This document shows, piece after piece, positions 47,511 to 60,209 of a stretch of DNA of 64,000 nucleotides (the first letter of the stretch is position 1; every line of letters begins with the position of its first letter). Below the pieces are notes generated by a model, which saw nothing but the letters and a program-made list of their open reading frames with translations, had not been told where the DNA came from and did no database searches. The DNA is from Monosporascus cannonballus (lineage: Eukaryota; Ascomycota; Sordariomycetes; Xylariales), in assembly GCA_004154925.1 (NCBI GenBank), contig QJNS01000205.1, positions 1-64,000 on the forward strand, read 5' to 3'. The translations under genes were made by a program, and so were the position numbers.

Positions 47511-48369
47511 AATTTTAATTTTATTTATGGGTAACGCCGAATTCCACAAGTTCTAAGGCCGTTCCATAAGAAATAAAGGGCGCGTCTCGTTTGTTCCCTT
47601 AGTAAAACTTGTTCTTCCCCGATCGTAAGGTATATTATCTCTTTTTCTCCTGTTATTTCTCAAATTGTCGGTTGTCCTTTTTAATTACTTCTATAATATA
47701 TCGGTTTAACATAATTAATTATTCTATTCGCATAATTTTATTTTTTATGTTATTTTTTAACCTTTTATAAAATATATCGATAACGATATCGCCCTTATTA
47801 TCTTTTTATCCGGCCTTACCTGCAAGGTTTTTAAAACTTGCGGCGTACTTAGACGTAAATCCTTTTTGTCGGAATCATAAGAATTACTGGGCCGTAAAAC
47901 GCTTTTTATCTGGATTGCCGAAATTATCGCGCATTTTTATGTTCGAAATTGGTATGAAGCAAAAAGATTTTATTAGTAAAATTTTCTTTATTCCATTTTG
48001 TTATTTGTAAGAAATTTCTCAAAATAAGTTTAAACCAGTTAACTGTATTTCTCGTTAGGTATGTTTCTATTATTAGGACTTTATCCGCCGGGTCGTTAAG
48101 GTTTAGAAAACGAAGGGAAACTTATGCCTGGGTTAAAAAAAATTTAAGAGTTGTTTTTCTTATTATAAGGTTCCGGTTTCCTAGGTTTTATATGGGCGAA
48201 AAAGGCTTAAGCAGGTAACGTAACTTTAATTTGTCGGATTTTTTTTTTCTAATTTCCGAATTCGAACTTAAAGTTGTTAAATAAGGGTTTTCTGAAGGTT
48301 GGTTGATATTTTAATAGTATTAAATATTGTTCAAAATTTCACAGTTTTATTAAACAAAAGCTTGTAGTA

Positions 48370-48775
48370 TATAACGAATTAACGGTTTAACTAATGATTA
48401 AACGTTAGTCGTACGGATTTATATTAGTAGGGATATTGTGACAATATAAGTAATAAATATAATAATCGTATTACATCTCGTAATACCAAGGGTATCTTAG
48501 GTAACGAATTATTATATTACAAACGATTAGTATTAATAAGTATTGTAAAGTAAAGTTATTTAAATTATGGAAATAATAAACGTATACATTTCTTTATCGA
48601 TTGCGTTAAATCCCTTAGATTATTTCGGATCCGTATTAAATAACTGGATAAATCTCGTTTAATGCTTTAAATCATTTCGGATCCATATTGAATAACTGCA
48701 TAAATCCCGTTAAATCCCTTGGATCACTCCGGATCCATGTCACGTAATTCCGACCCACTTGGGTCCTATTTCGGT
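48370..48775 (-). repeat. Right (5') LTR of element D, truncated
   Basis: Aligns with the two parts of the left LTR up to TCCTATTTCGGT, then stops matching. The missing part includes the expected end GGGTTATAATA. The loss points to deletion or recombination at the junction with repeat F rather than a clean insertion, because the remainder of the LTR is not seen further right. Confidence 0.85.
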
Positions 48776-48960
48776 CTTACCTCACCTCGATCAGGACCTC
48801 ATTTTGGAGATTGTGACTGCGCCTGCGGCGCAGCAGCCGTAGCCACACCTATAGCTTTTGATCAAGAAATATCTGTCAAGGGTCCAATATATTAGCTAAA
48901 CTCCTTTAAGAATAATACCTACAAAAATAACAAAACCTCCAAAATAAGGCCTAATAACAA
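48776..48960. repeat. Repeat family F, copy 2, with GC-rich hairpin
   Basis: Second copy of 4978-5145. The hairpin arms are 48809-48820 and 48833-48844, and the right arm GCAGCCGTAGCC is identical to copy 1. Similarity continues through ATATTA into AT-rich DNA until about 48958. It joins element D directly. Confidence 0.75.
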
Positions 48961-49336
48961 ATTATGATTTTTTCGTTAAGTTTAATACGCCTTTATATAA
49001 ATTTGCAAAATTTATTAAGATAAAGTTTAATAATATATATAAATTACGAAATTATTAATGTTTTAACTTTTATAATTAAACGCAAAATTTATATCTTTAA
49101 TTTGTAATATAATAACAATTTTAATTAATCCGAAATAAACCTTTTTGCATTAAAGAAATAATTTAAAATCCTAATTAATATATATTATAAGCCTTTATTT
49201 TTTGAAGTTAATACAATAATACCATAATTTTAAAAGCCAAAATCCTAATACATATAACCTTAAATTGTCCGTAGTAAATCCCGGAATATATATTTTTTAA
49301 TTGATTAAATATTCATAATATATTTAAAAATTTGAG
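48961..49336. other. AT-rich spacer, no gene seen
   Basis: Decayed AT-rich DNA between repeat F and a solo LTR. No motif was found. Confidence 0.65.
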
Positions 49337-49534
49337 GTAAATGTGATGGGGCTGTATGGAGCCCTATTATGGAGCATCGAACAAACGCCGCTACCAAGGA
49401 GCACTAGCGCAGCGCCTTATATGCGCCCACACACAACTGTATTTTTATCTTCCCTTTCTTTTCTCTTTAGCTAGAAAATAAACTCTCATTGGCAACTGAT
49501 TGCAGACCGCTCAGGTGAAGCCTTTTACAGTAAA
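49337..49534. mobile_element. Solo LTR with perfect target duplication
   Basis: A 188-bp GC-normal block (49342-49529) starts TGTGATGGGGC and ends CCTTTTACA. It is flanked on both sides by GTAAA (49337-49341 and 49530-49534). TG...CA ends plus a 5-bp duplication identify a solo LTR. It holds a pyrimidine-rich tract followed by AATAAA. No relative occurs in the window. Its short length suits a copia family and may explain why RIP spared it. Confidence 0.82.
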
Positions 49535-52500
49535 TAACTTAAATTTTCGAAAATTTAACTTTTTAAAACGAAATATTTATTTTTCTCCGATATCTTAACT
49601 GATTCTTTGCCGATACTAACATAATTAACCTATATGCCAATATTATGTATATAGCCGATAACATAATAAAGGTTCTATGCCATCGCTTTATTCGCCTTAT
49701 ATTAAGCGTTATATATAATGAGTAAGGCCGTATTATACGAAAAAAAGAAATTAACATAATATATAATATAGTTTTTGGAAAATTTAATTTTTTACTCGTT
49801 ATTAAAATAAATATTAAAGAATTTTAATTATTTAAGCTCTTTCGTTAATAACTGTATTATATATTATTTAAATTATATTATTAATTCAATTAATAAAAAG
49901 TCAACCAGTTTCTATATTAATAATTTTATATTTCTTTTTATTTTAATATTCGTAAATGCGAAAAATATGAATTTAAAGAAGTTTAGCCGTATAATTGCTG
50001 TATAATATAACTATATCAATTTTAATTTTAAATAAATATAAAATGATTAATTCCAGATTATTAAATTAAAATTTGTTTTCGAATAACGATATAGTTTGGT
50101 TATTATTAACAAAATATATTTATTATTAAAATAAAAAAGATTTTCGGTTGAAATATATTAATATCCGCCATTTATATTTTATTCTTTTTACTTATATATA
50201 TTAATTTGCATATATAACAATTACTATTAATATTACTAAATGAATTGTAAAATATAACGGTTTTTAATAAATCGGCCGTTTAATTAAATATGACTATAAT
50301 GCGAAAAACCGGAATTTTAAGATTAGTTATTCCGAAATCGATATTATTATTCTTTTATAAATAAAAATTAACGTTTAAATTAAGAATATTTAAATTTCAT
50401 AATAATTAATATATGAATATTATTAAATAATATGTCCTTAATTTAATTTACGTTTTATTATTAAAATTATGATTTATGTTAATAAAAAGGCGACAATTAT
50501 TCATAATATTCAAAATTATTTATTAGAAATTATTAAAGAAATTATTAAATTATATAATTTCAAAATAACTTAAAAATTAAATTTACATATATAATAACTT
50601 AAAGCAATCGGATAATCTTAATTACGTTATCGTATTTATTATTGCTTTTACATTAGGTATAAATACTCGAGATATTAATCTAATAATATAATAAGATATA
50701 CTGAAAAACTTTTCGATTAAAAATTTATAATAATAATTTAATTAAATAATTCATAATTATAAGAAATAAAATATAATAAATTATAAATAACTTTTGTTGT
50801 TTGTACCTAATTAAATATTAAATAAATATAAAATTAATTTTGTTTTTACAAAAATTAAAATAACAAAAATAATTTAGGCCCGGCAAACTAAAAACCGTAT
50901 TACTTGTATAAATATAAAATTTATAATAAAAATGATATAACGGATTTAGATAATAAGAATAACGATACGTAATTTATCGCGAATAATTTAGATTAAAATA
51001 AAATATTATAAAATTTTAATTTTAACTTTCGGCTGGTTAAAATATTATCCATAAATTTCCGAAATAAAGTAATTTTAATTTACGGTACCGTATAAAGGTA
51101 AGGCCTTCATAATATGCGTTATTTAATAGCAAATATATATATAAAATAATTTTAATATATTTAAAAAACGATATTATTATATTAAAAAGATTATAATAAC
51201 TTAATTCCGGTAAGACTTTATTATAATATATATACGCTTAATTATCTTTATATACTTAAATCTTTAATTGCGAAAATATTGACATGAAAATAATTAAAAG
51301 CCGGTTCGGTAAAAACGGTTACTTAACAAATAATAAAGTTTTAATATAAATCACAGATAAACGAATTTGTTTTTATAATTATTTCCGTTTAATAATAAAA
51401 AACAAAATAAATATTTATTTTTATTAAATTTAAACGGTTTTTGTGTAATAAGTTTTCAAATAAATTTAACGAAATTAAAAACATATATTGAATATAAAAT
51501 ATAATTAAATTAATAAAGGCGGTTCCAGATTTCGATAAATAATAATGTCAAAGTATTTTAAAAAACCGCTTATTTCTTATATTATATATAATATATCCAA
51601 AATTATATTTTCGATTTTACCAAAAATATAAATATTTTCCCGTAAATAACGGAATTTATTTAATCGACAATAACGGCATAATATTCCTATACCGTAAATC
51701 GATTTATATAAATTACGGATTATTATTACGTTATAAATTCTATAAATATTAGAAAAAAGTATAAGGCCGCCTTAAATCACGTTTTGTTTTAATGAAAGTA
51801 TATCGTATACAGTTATTCAGTTTAAATTGGTCATTAACGATGTAACAGTGTTTTTAATAAATCAAATATTAAACCGGTATATATTTATATATTTTTGCAA
51901 TTGAAAAACGCAATTTTCGTTATAATAATTCTTATATATATACACGTAGTTTATAACGTATAAAGTAATTTTAATTAAAAACTTATTTTATTTTTTTATT
52001 TATAATATTGGCGCAAAATTTATCGTTCCTAAATTTTTTCAATTTTGAAATGACATTTTCGTTACCGTACTTATATTTGTATAATTCGTTTATTTTTATA
52101 TGGTTACCGGAATCGCCGGCGTTGCCAAAACATAATATTCCCTAATTTAACGTTATACGTAATATATCCGAAAAAAATCGATATCTAAACTTTTATCGAA
52201 ATTAAAAAATTGCGGATTAAGAATAAATAATATTTATCGGATATTAACATTAATAATAAATTAAGAAATAATTGAGATATTAAAATAAAAAATAAACATA
52301 AAAAGTTTGTTCATTTTAATTAAGGTTAATAATAAAAAAGACGTTTAATTTCGGCGCGGCATTACGGTTATAAAATGAGATAATTATAAATACTTATATA
52401 ATATTAATCCAAACTATTTATATATTATTGATTTATTAAATTCGTTATTTCTATTAATATCTAATTCGTTAAAGTGTATATACGATATTAATTCGTCCTA

Positions 52501-54938
52501 ATTCGGATTAATTATGTATTATAATAAATATATAATAAATATTTTTAGTTAGGAAAATTAACGGAATTTTATATTACATAATTCGAATTATAATTTATTG
52601 CGGTTATTAGCAAATCACCTTTTAATTTACAGCCTTTAATCCATAACGCCGAATTAAAAAATTTTAAATTTTATTTTTCGGTTTTCTTTTTCGAATTCGT
52701 CGTATTGGCTTTTAAAATATTTTAATTCTTTTTTTAATTTCTAGGGTATTTTGGTTCGGGTTAAATAATTAGTATCAAGGATCGATTATACGGATAAATA
52801 AATAATATGGATAGTTTTTTGCCAATATCAAGAAAGTTATTTTTTATTATTAATATAATTATTTCAGCATCCTTTTTTTTAAATATTAATTCGAAACATT
52901 TAAGATTTTAAACTTTGAACAACTTTTTATTAATTAAGTTTTATAATTTCATCTTTTTGTAACTAAAACTTATATCTATCGGCGTACGGTCCTAATTAAT
53001 ATTTTCCGGAGCCGCCCGTATACTTTATTATTATTTTATTAAAAACTTTAGTTATTATATATGTTTGGCATTAAAGTTGTTTGGTTCACTTAATAAAAGT
53101 TAACGGCCGGATTCAACTTTTTCTCCTTTATTATGTTTTTTCTTTGTCGGCGTAATTAGGTCCCCGGTTGGTTTTAGAAATTCCTTTTTATCAAAATTTT
53201 ATATAGGTATAATAATAATCGGATATTCCGAGTAGCTGCCGAAGTCCTTAATATTAATATTAAATATACCGCAGTATTTAAAAATTTAGTTTTTATAGAA
53301 GGTAATATATGCCGTAATTCATTACGTATAAATACGGATTATTTATTTAAAATTATAAATATAACATTTATATAATATATATTAAAAAATATATATTAAA
53401 TTTGTATACCTTTTAATCGCAACTATAAGATTATTATATACCTATTATTATTTATATTATATAAATTATTACCGGTTATAAATTCCCGAAAACGAAAAAC
53501 GGTCCGAATTATAGGATTTCTTAAAGAATATATACCGATTAAATTTGTAATATAAAGGACATTTATTTTGCGGTTATAAAAATTTATTATTTAATATTTC
53601 GTATTATTCGTATCGATCATTTTATTATTATTATTTTATATAAGGAAAACAACGATTAATATGATATATTATTTAATAATCTCTTTAAGGTTTAATAAAA
53701 ATAAAATTCCAAAATCGTTAAAATATATAAATATATTTTTTATTATTTTTTATGAGTCATAAATATATTGTCGAAATCCCGGAATATTTATTTACATATT
53801 ATTCCATCATTATCGTAAGTAAGATATATATTAATATATTTATAACGGTAAACGAGTTATACTTTTTACCATATGTAATAAAATCCACCTTAGAAAAACC
53901 TTAGAATATTAACATTTTGTTAAAATAATTGTTTAATATAAGAAAGCTTTATTTGATTGACTAAAATAAGGTTTCAAATAACGGCATATATAATAAAAAG
54001 TAAAATATCGAAAATAATATTTTAAGTAATAGTATTCGTATCGAAAATTAACCTAATACCGGTTCGATTTTTATATATTTTTTAATGTTTTATTACATCG
54101 CTATATATTTTCTAAATACGATTACAGTATTTTGTTTTATTAAACGGTGGTACCTTTGTTATAATAATTACATAATATTAAATATTTAAAAATAAGTAAT
54201 TATAATTGGAAAAATTGATAATATTATAAATTTATTAATATAAATATGGCGCGTTTAAAATCAAAAATATAAATAAAAAATGTAAAATGTAAGAAATAAG
54301 ATAAAATTTATATAGTAAATAATTATGGAATATATTATTATTATTAATAGAAAATATCTAAGGGTTTAAAATATACGAATATAATTTACGAATAATTAAT
54401 AAATTATAAAACTTTTTTAAAATAATATATAAATTAGGATTAAAATATTTGTAAATTTTAGGATTATATAGTTATAAATATATAAATTATTACGTTAATG
54501 TAAATTATTAAATATAAATACAAAATTAAAGTTATTTCTTTTTATAATGAAATAATAATATATAAGGAAGAAATTTATTAATTATAGGCCAATCATACGA
54601 AATTTATATTTTATTGTAAACTTTTTAATGTAATTTCTAATATTATTTAAATAAAATATATATTAAATATAATTATGATGATTATTTAATATATAATTAA
54701 TATTACTTACCTAATCATAATTTTTTTAATTTCTAAATATTTGTTATATTGTAATATACAAAATTATGTCATTTACGATATATTAATTATTAACTAATTC
54801 TCCCTTTACTTAATACCCGAAATCCCTATTATAATATATACTTTTATATATGTTTAATAATATAAAAGGTAAATAAAGTTTTTGCCGGTTTAATAAAGGT
54901 AAGTTTGGTTATGGTTCTCGATAATATATTCCGAATAA
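49535..54938. other. AT-rich decayed DNA, no gene identified
   Basis: About 5.4 kb of RIP-like sequence. Pockets with retained CpG near 51.05, 52.1 (GGAATCGCCGGCGTTGCC) and 53.1 kb suggest former repeat coding DNA. Read on the minus strand the 52.1-kb pocket includes AGDSG, but no family can be named. No LTR pair or TIR was found. The open frame at 49563-49757 (-) has no recognisable motif. Confidence 0.5.
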
Positions 54939-54943
54939 ATTTA

Positions 54944-55305
54944 TGTTATGACCCAACGGGCTACGGCCTCGGAAACGGTCGCTACAAACGACTTAGCCAG
55001 GTGGGTCGAGTCACGTGATGGCTCGACAGGATCGATTGTAGAGCCTATAGAGCCAGGCTCGACAGGATCGATCTTAGAGCCTTTAGAGCCAGGCTCGTAG
55101 GATGAAGAATCAAGTATAATACGCTCATTGGTTCCATGGTTTAGATAGCTTCAGCTTGCAATATAACATCGTTATCCAAGGCACCCTTGCCATTACAAGA
55201 CGTGACACGTTATTGCCTCTATTGCTCAGATTCCCACGATACTCCTGCCAACATAAACCCGTCGACTTAAGGTTTAATATTTGGTTAAACCGCATAGCCG
55301 TCACA
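54944..55305 (+). mobile_element. Solo LTR of the C/D/G family
   Basis: A 362-bp GC-normal block starting TGTTATGACCCAACGGGC and ending AGCCGTCACA. It matches solo LTR G at both ends and element C's LTR in inverse. The flanks are ATTTA and ATGTA, an imperfect 5-bp duplication. Two 36-bp tandem units fill its left part. It is the best preserved copy of this LTR family in the window. Confidence 0.8.
55021..55092 (+). repeat. Two 36-bp tandem repeats inside the solo LTR
   Basis: Units 55021-55056 and 55057-55092 both start GCTCGACAGGATCGAT and end TAGAGCCAG, differing at a few positions. A third partial unit starts GCTCG at 55093. They are not seen in LTR G. Confidence 0.9.
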
Positions 55306-56900
55306 ATGTAAAAAACTTTATTTGCTTAATCAAAGGAATTACATTCGTTAATAATATTCCCGAAAAATAATTTGCTTTTAAGAAATAACATTAAAAACGG
55401 ATAATAATATTTCGAACCAAAAGATAGCCGGAATATGTATTAAAACAAAAACAATTTGTGCTCAAAAAATAACTTTAAGGATAAATAATAAGATCCTAAA
55501 TTAAAAAATAACCGGAACCGGTACCAGATTAATTTGCGATAACACGAAACCGATAACGTAATCCCGGTTAAGGTATTTTCGTATTAATTAAGCAACATTC
55601 GATTATTATAAGATATAAGATATTTTTTACGGAAAATGCATATTATACGTTACCGATTTCAAATACCAGGTATATATTATAAAGTTATATTAAAATAGCA
55701 AAAAATTAGAAAAGAATAAAAATCTTATATTATAATATTAATAGAAATATATATTAAGTAAAATGATTTTACGATTAATAAAAATGTATAAATTCGTTTA
55801 TATTACGATAAATGGATATTACAAATAAGATTTTTTATTACCGAAAAATACAGTATTTATATAGATATAAATATTAATAATATAATTTAAAATATTCTTT
55901 GTATTAATAATCGGTAAAATAGAATTTATGTTATAACGAATTTTACCGGCTTTACAAATTATTAAATTATTAAATTAAATACGGACCTTTAGATAATTAC
56001 GATTTCTGTAATTTAACGAAAAAATTATATAAATTAAATATTCTATAAACAATTCGAAAAAACGTTTATAACTTTATGAACCCGGCCGTTCAGCCAAAAT
56101 ATATATATTCTATAATTATTTTATAAATATTATAATTTACGGAATTACACGGGAAATAAATATATAAATTACGGATAAGAATGCGGCGAAAAATATTTAT
56201 ACGTAACCTTTAAATATTTAATATTATTATAGAATTCGAATAAAACTTTTAAAATCAATGTAAGTGTAAATATTACATTTAAAATGAATAAATTCTTACG
56301 ACTCGAAGATGTAAAAGGAATTATTAATGTATAAATTATAATAATACGCGAAAAAGGGCAAAACGAGTAGAAAAAAGGTTAAAAAGTATTCAAAAATATT
56401 AATTAGTAAATTAAATATAAACCGAGTATATACGTTATTCCGGTATTATGCGTTATATTTAATTTTAGGTAATACAATATTTTAATATAATTTTACGAAA
56501 AAAATTTTTAAATACAATATAATTAATTAACATTATGTAAATTATAAACCTAATTACCTATATTAATTTCGTTAATAATTATGCTATTTATCGTATCATA
56601 AAATATTATTTTTTATTTTCAGTTTTATTACTGTAAATACATTAGTTATATTAATATATTAATTAAGTAATTGCCGTATTATATCAAACGATTTAGAAAT
56701 TAATTAATTAAAATTACGCGAATAATAAAGTTATATTAATATTAAAATTATAATATAAATATTATATTATTCCTAAAAAAGTATAAAATAATAAAAAAAT
56801 ACAAATTTATATTAACGATTTATTTTGGTTCGATAAATCCTTATTTTATTTATCCGACGACGATAATAACGATAACGAACAGGCTTAATAAAAATTATTA
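55306..56900. other. AT-rich decayed DNA, no gene identified
   Basis: RIP-like sequence with several CpG pockets. It lies downstream of the fossil gene that ends near 56.9 kb and may contain more of the same element, but I could not read it. Confidence 0.5.
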
Positions 56901-56925
56901 ATTAAAATATCGACAATATATATTA

Positions 56926-59900
56926 TAGGATTATAACTTTTTTCCGTATAAAAATATTACGGTTATCCGAGACTAAATTATTTTTAACAAATTTAATATT
57001 AAAAGTTTTTCGAATAATTTCGTTAAAGCTATTTATAAGTTAATTTTTATTTTTTCCCGTATTTAATTAATTAGGGTTATTTACGTCGTTAACAATAAAT
57101 ACGATATTATTAAAATCGATCAGTTTAATTTGTATAGCTTTTCGGGTTACGGCCAAAATATTTTCGGAATTCCAGCCGTTTTTTTTAATCCAAAACGAAT
57201 ATTTTTTAATAAATCGAAAGTCCGGAATAACGTAACGTGTATTTCGCGAAAAAATATAATAAGCATGAATTTCGCATTATAAGAATATACGGTGCTTCAT
57301 TAAAAACAAATTTCGGAAAAAAATAATATTAATATTATATATATTGTTTTTTGACCGGCGGAATTCGCTATTACGCGGTCGTTTATATTGTTCGCCTGTT
57401 CGATTAAATACTATTTATATTTTTTCTTAAATTTTATCGGAACTAAATTTAATATTAAAATCGAATTAATAAATATTTAATTTAATATTTTAAAACGCAA
57501 TATATAATCGAAATAAAACATTCTTTTACCATAATTAAATTAATTGGCCTTATAAAAAATAAAAATATCGGTATTAACCGCTTAATATACTTAACATCGT
57601 TATATCGTATAATATACGAAAAATATAAATAAACCTAGGTTTTTTTTAAAAAAACGGCAATGATTTCGAAATCTTTTAACGACAAAAACAATGTCGATTA
57701 ATAGTTAATTAATATTTTTAACAAAATTAAAAGAATTATCGTCCTATAAAATATCGGCCGTATTAAAAATATTTCCGGTTCCGTAATTATTCAATAAAAA
57801 AACCTCATTCGACATATTTTAATTAAAACCGCGTCGTTTCAAAAATATCATAAATATATTATGTTTCCAAATTAAGAAATAAAATACTTATAAATTATTC
57901 GTTAAATTATTTATATTACTAACAAATATATTATTAACAAATAATAACAGAAATCTTTCGTTAAAAAAATCCTTATTAATTAATACGTTTTAATTAAAAA
58001 TCCGCGATATTGCCCTTATTTATCCGATACGATTGAAATACTTAAAAATTACGTTATATGTAATAAATTTAAATTCGGCGACGGTTAAACGAGAATATAT
58101 ATATTTTATAAAGTAGGTAAGTTCGGCTTTCGAACAAAGGTTTTTAATCGAACCATTCCGGGAAAATATATATCCGTTAAACGCTTTTATTATAGGTAAT
58201 TCGTATTAGATTTGTATTTCCTAAAAGAATAACCTAAATATTCAAATATTACATATATAAAGGATAGAAAATTCGAAAATCTAAAATTTCAGTAATTTTA
58301 ATTATAATTACGTTAATTCATTTAAAAATTAACAATTTATTTTTAAAATTACTTATATTTTCTACCGTTCAGGTATATTATCGGATTAATCAATACATTC
58401 AAATATAAGCAGAAAATCTAGTTATATATAAACCAAAATAAGAACAAAAAAGATTTTTATTTCCTGTCGTATAAATGGGTTATTTCGGTTTAACTGGCCT
58501 ATTTTTTCGGAATATACCAATTTATTTTCTAATTTCCATAAATAAAATAAAAATTTGCCGAAAACCGATAAAAAAGATTAAATTTATATATCACTTGAAA
58601 GTTCTTTCGATAAACGTTATAAATATTATTAATAATATTTTTATTTTCGTTAACTGTATTGAACGAAATCGAACGGTACTTATTACATAGAATATGCTTT
58701 AAATTAAGAAAGCCGAGGAACTTTTATTTATTATGTTTATAAAACGTATTAACAAAAACAAAAAGTAAAATCCGGTTAATTTTAATTACGAATTAATAAA
58801 ACATATTAGGCGGTAAAAGATATTGTTATAACGTTTTATAAAATTATTTTATTTTATAATATTGATTAAACCAGATCATAAATTATTTTAATTTTTTTAA
58901 AAAATACGGCTATAATAACGGATAAAGAAATAAAAATATTTCGCATAGCGGTACCGTATTAAAACAATATATTACGAATATAATTTTAAAAGTTAAATTA
59001 TCATATTTAAATATAATATTACCTTATTATACCTGTTTATAAAACGTAATTTATTTTAATTCAAATTATATAATTATAAACACATTAATATAATTACCTT
59101 AACTTTTTCAGTTAACCGAATTATATTTTCATTTAACGGATAATAATTTTTACAAATATTTAACCCCTTTCATATATCCATATTATTCCGTATTAAATCC
59201 GAAAAAATCAAAACCTGCCTAATACGTAAAGCAAATAATTGGTGTTAATTTTGGAAATTATTTTAATAATAATAATTATAATTATAAAAAAATATATAAA
59301 AATATCTTAATCGTTATTATTATAAAACAGTTCCGTTTTTTGTTTCGTATTATATAATTATTATTGTTTAAGGTATATATTTACTTAGTTTAAAAACTTA
59401 AACTAATTAAAGGCAAACGTTTTTATAAAATATTTATTTTCGACCAAAATAATATAGATTATTTTAATTTTGCATAATATTTTTTCCTGTAAGCGCTGGA
59501 ATTTAGGCATTTTTTCGAAAATTACCAACTTCCTATATAATATATTATAATATTTGTATTTACCGGGGTCCAAATTAGCCGGAATTTAAAATTTCTGTTA
59601 ACTTTCGTATGTTAACTGTTTTTCGCGAATTCGTCTTTTTAAAATAGTAATTAATCGGTTAATCCGAATAATGCAATTGATAATTGGGCTTAAATCGTTA
59701 TAAAAAAATCTAATTATAAATAAAGTTTTTAAATGTTATATTAATATTTTTATCTTAATATCCGAAGTTTAAGGTATGCGTACGTATGTTTTATTTTAAA
59801 GTCGTATCCCGGTTAAATTAAAAGAATTGGGATTTATCGTATTTTAAAAAAAGGATAATAACGTCACTGACTTAGATTACAGCTATTATATACTTTACCG

Positions 59901-60206
59901 TTTAAAAATGATAAATAAGTTTTAATTAAAATTAAAATAATATTAAAAATAACCCATAATAAAAATAACAGTATATATATATATACTTATAAAAAACGTT
60001 TTATTTTTACGTAATTACAGATTTTGGTTTTTTGAAAAAAGAAATATATTAAACGAAGCCGTTTTTACGTAATTATACCTGAGGTTTCGTTAGTTCGCTA
60101 CGGGGATTTGGGATTTGATTGGTTAATATTTAGTGTTATGAAGCGGTACTTGAGTGACTTTGAAAAAATTGACAAAACGAGCCAGGGAGGACTGAGCTAG
60201 CTGAGG
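56926..60206 (-). pseudogene. Large decayed ORF (more than 1,000 codons), family not recognised
   Basis: Read on the minus strand from 60206, one frame runs to about 57354, then shifts to another that runs from 57300 to 56926. Glutamine-type stops (TAA/TAG) interrupt it. Protein-like blocks include PQLAQSSLARFVNFFKVTQ (first), then RRIREKQLTYES, IPANLDPGKYKYYN, LVIFEKMPKFQRLQEKILC, EQANNINDRVIANSAG, and last RYVIPDFRFIKKYSFWIKKNG. The last 125 codons have only three stops. Retained CpGs in the main frame fall at codon positions 1-2 and 3-1. The beginning recurs at 34760-34905. It is probably the main protein of a mobile element. A loose resemblance of the first block to fungal element-associated DUF3723 proteins is only a guess. 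A + strand frame also looks partly protein-like, so the strand is favoured, not proven. Confidence 0.6.
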
Positions 60207-60209
60207 TAA

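Larger units (their letters stand above)
36582..48775 (-). mobile_element. Ty3/gypsy element 'D', truncated at its right LTR and split by copia E
   Basis: The left LTR begins TGTGACGAGCTAGGGG at 36582, is interrupted by element E (36679-42098), and resumes to 42459. The right LTR begins at 48370 and matches until about 48775, where it changes abruptly to repeat F. The last ~45 bases expected at its outer end are missing, so no target duplication can be read. The inverted purine tract GAGAAAAGAGGAGATCG abuts the left LTR, showing minus orientation. The interior matches element C. All coding DNA is RIP-mutated. Confidence 0.9.

Noticed and set aside
57481..59925. A + strand fossil ORF over the same region as the large minus-strand fossil
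   Set aside because: It can be read in one frame with Gln-type stops, but its stop density (about 63 in 815 codons) is near random, and its retained CpGs almost never span codon boundaries. The minus frame fits better, though this is not proof.
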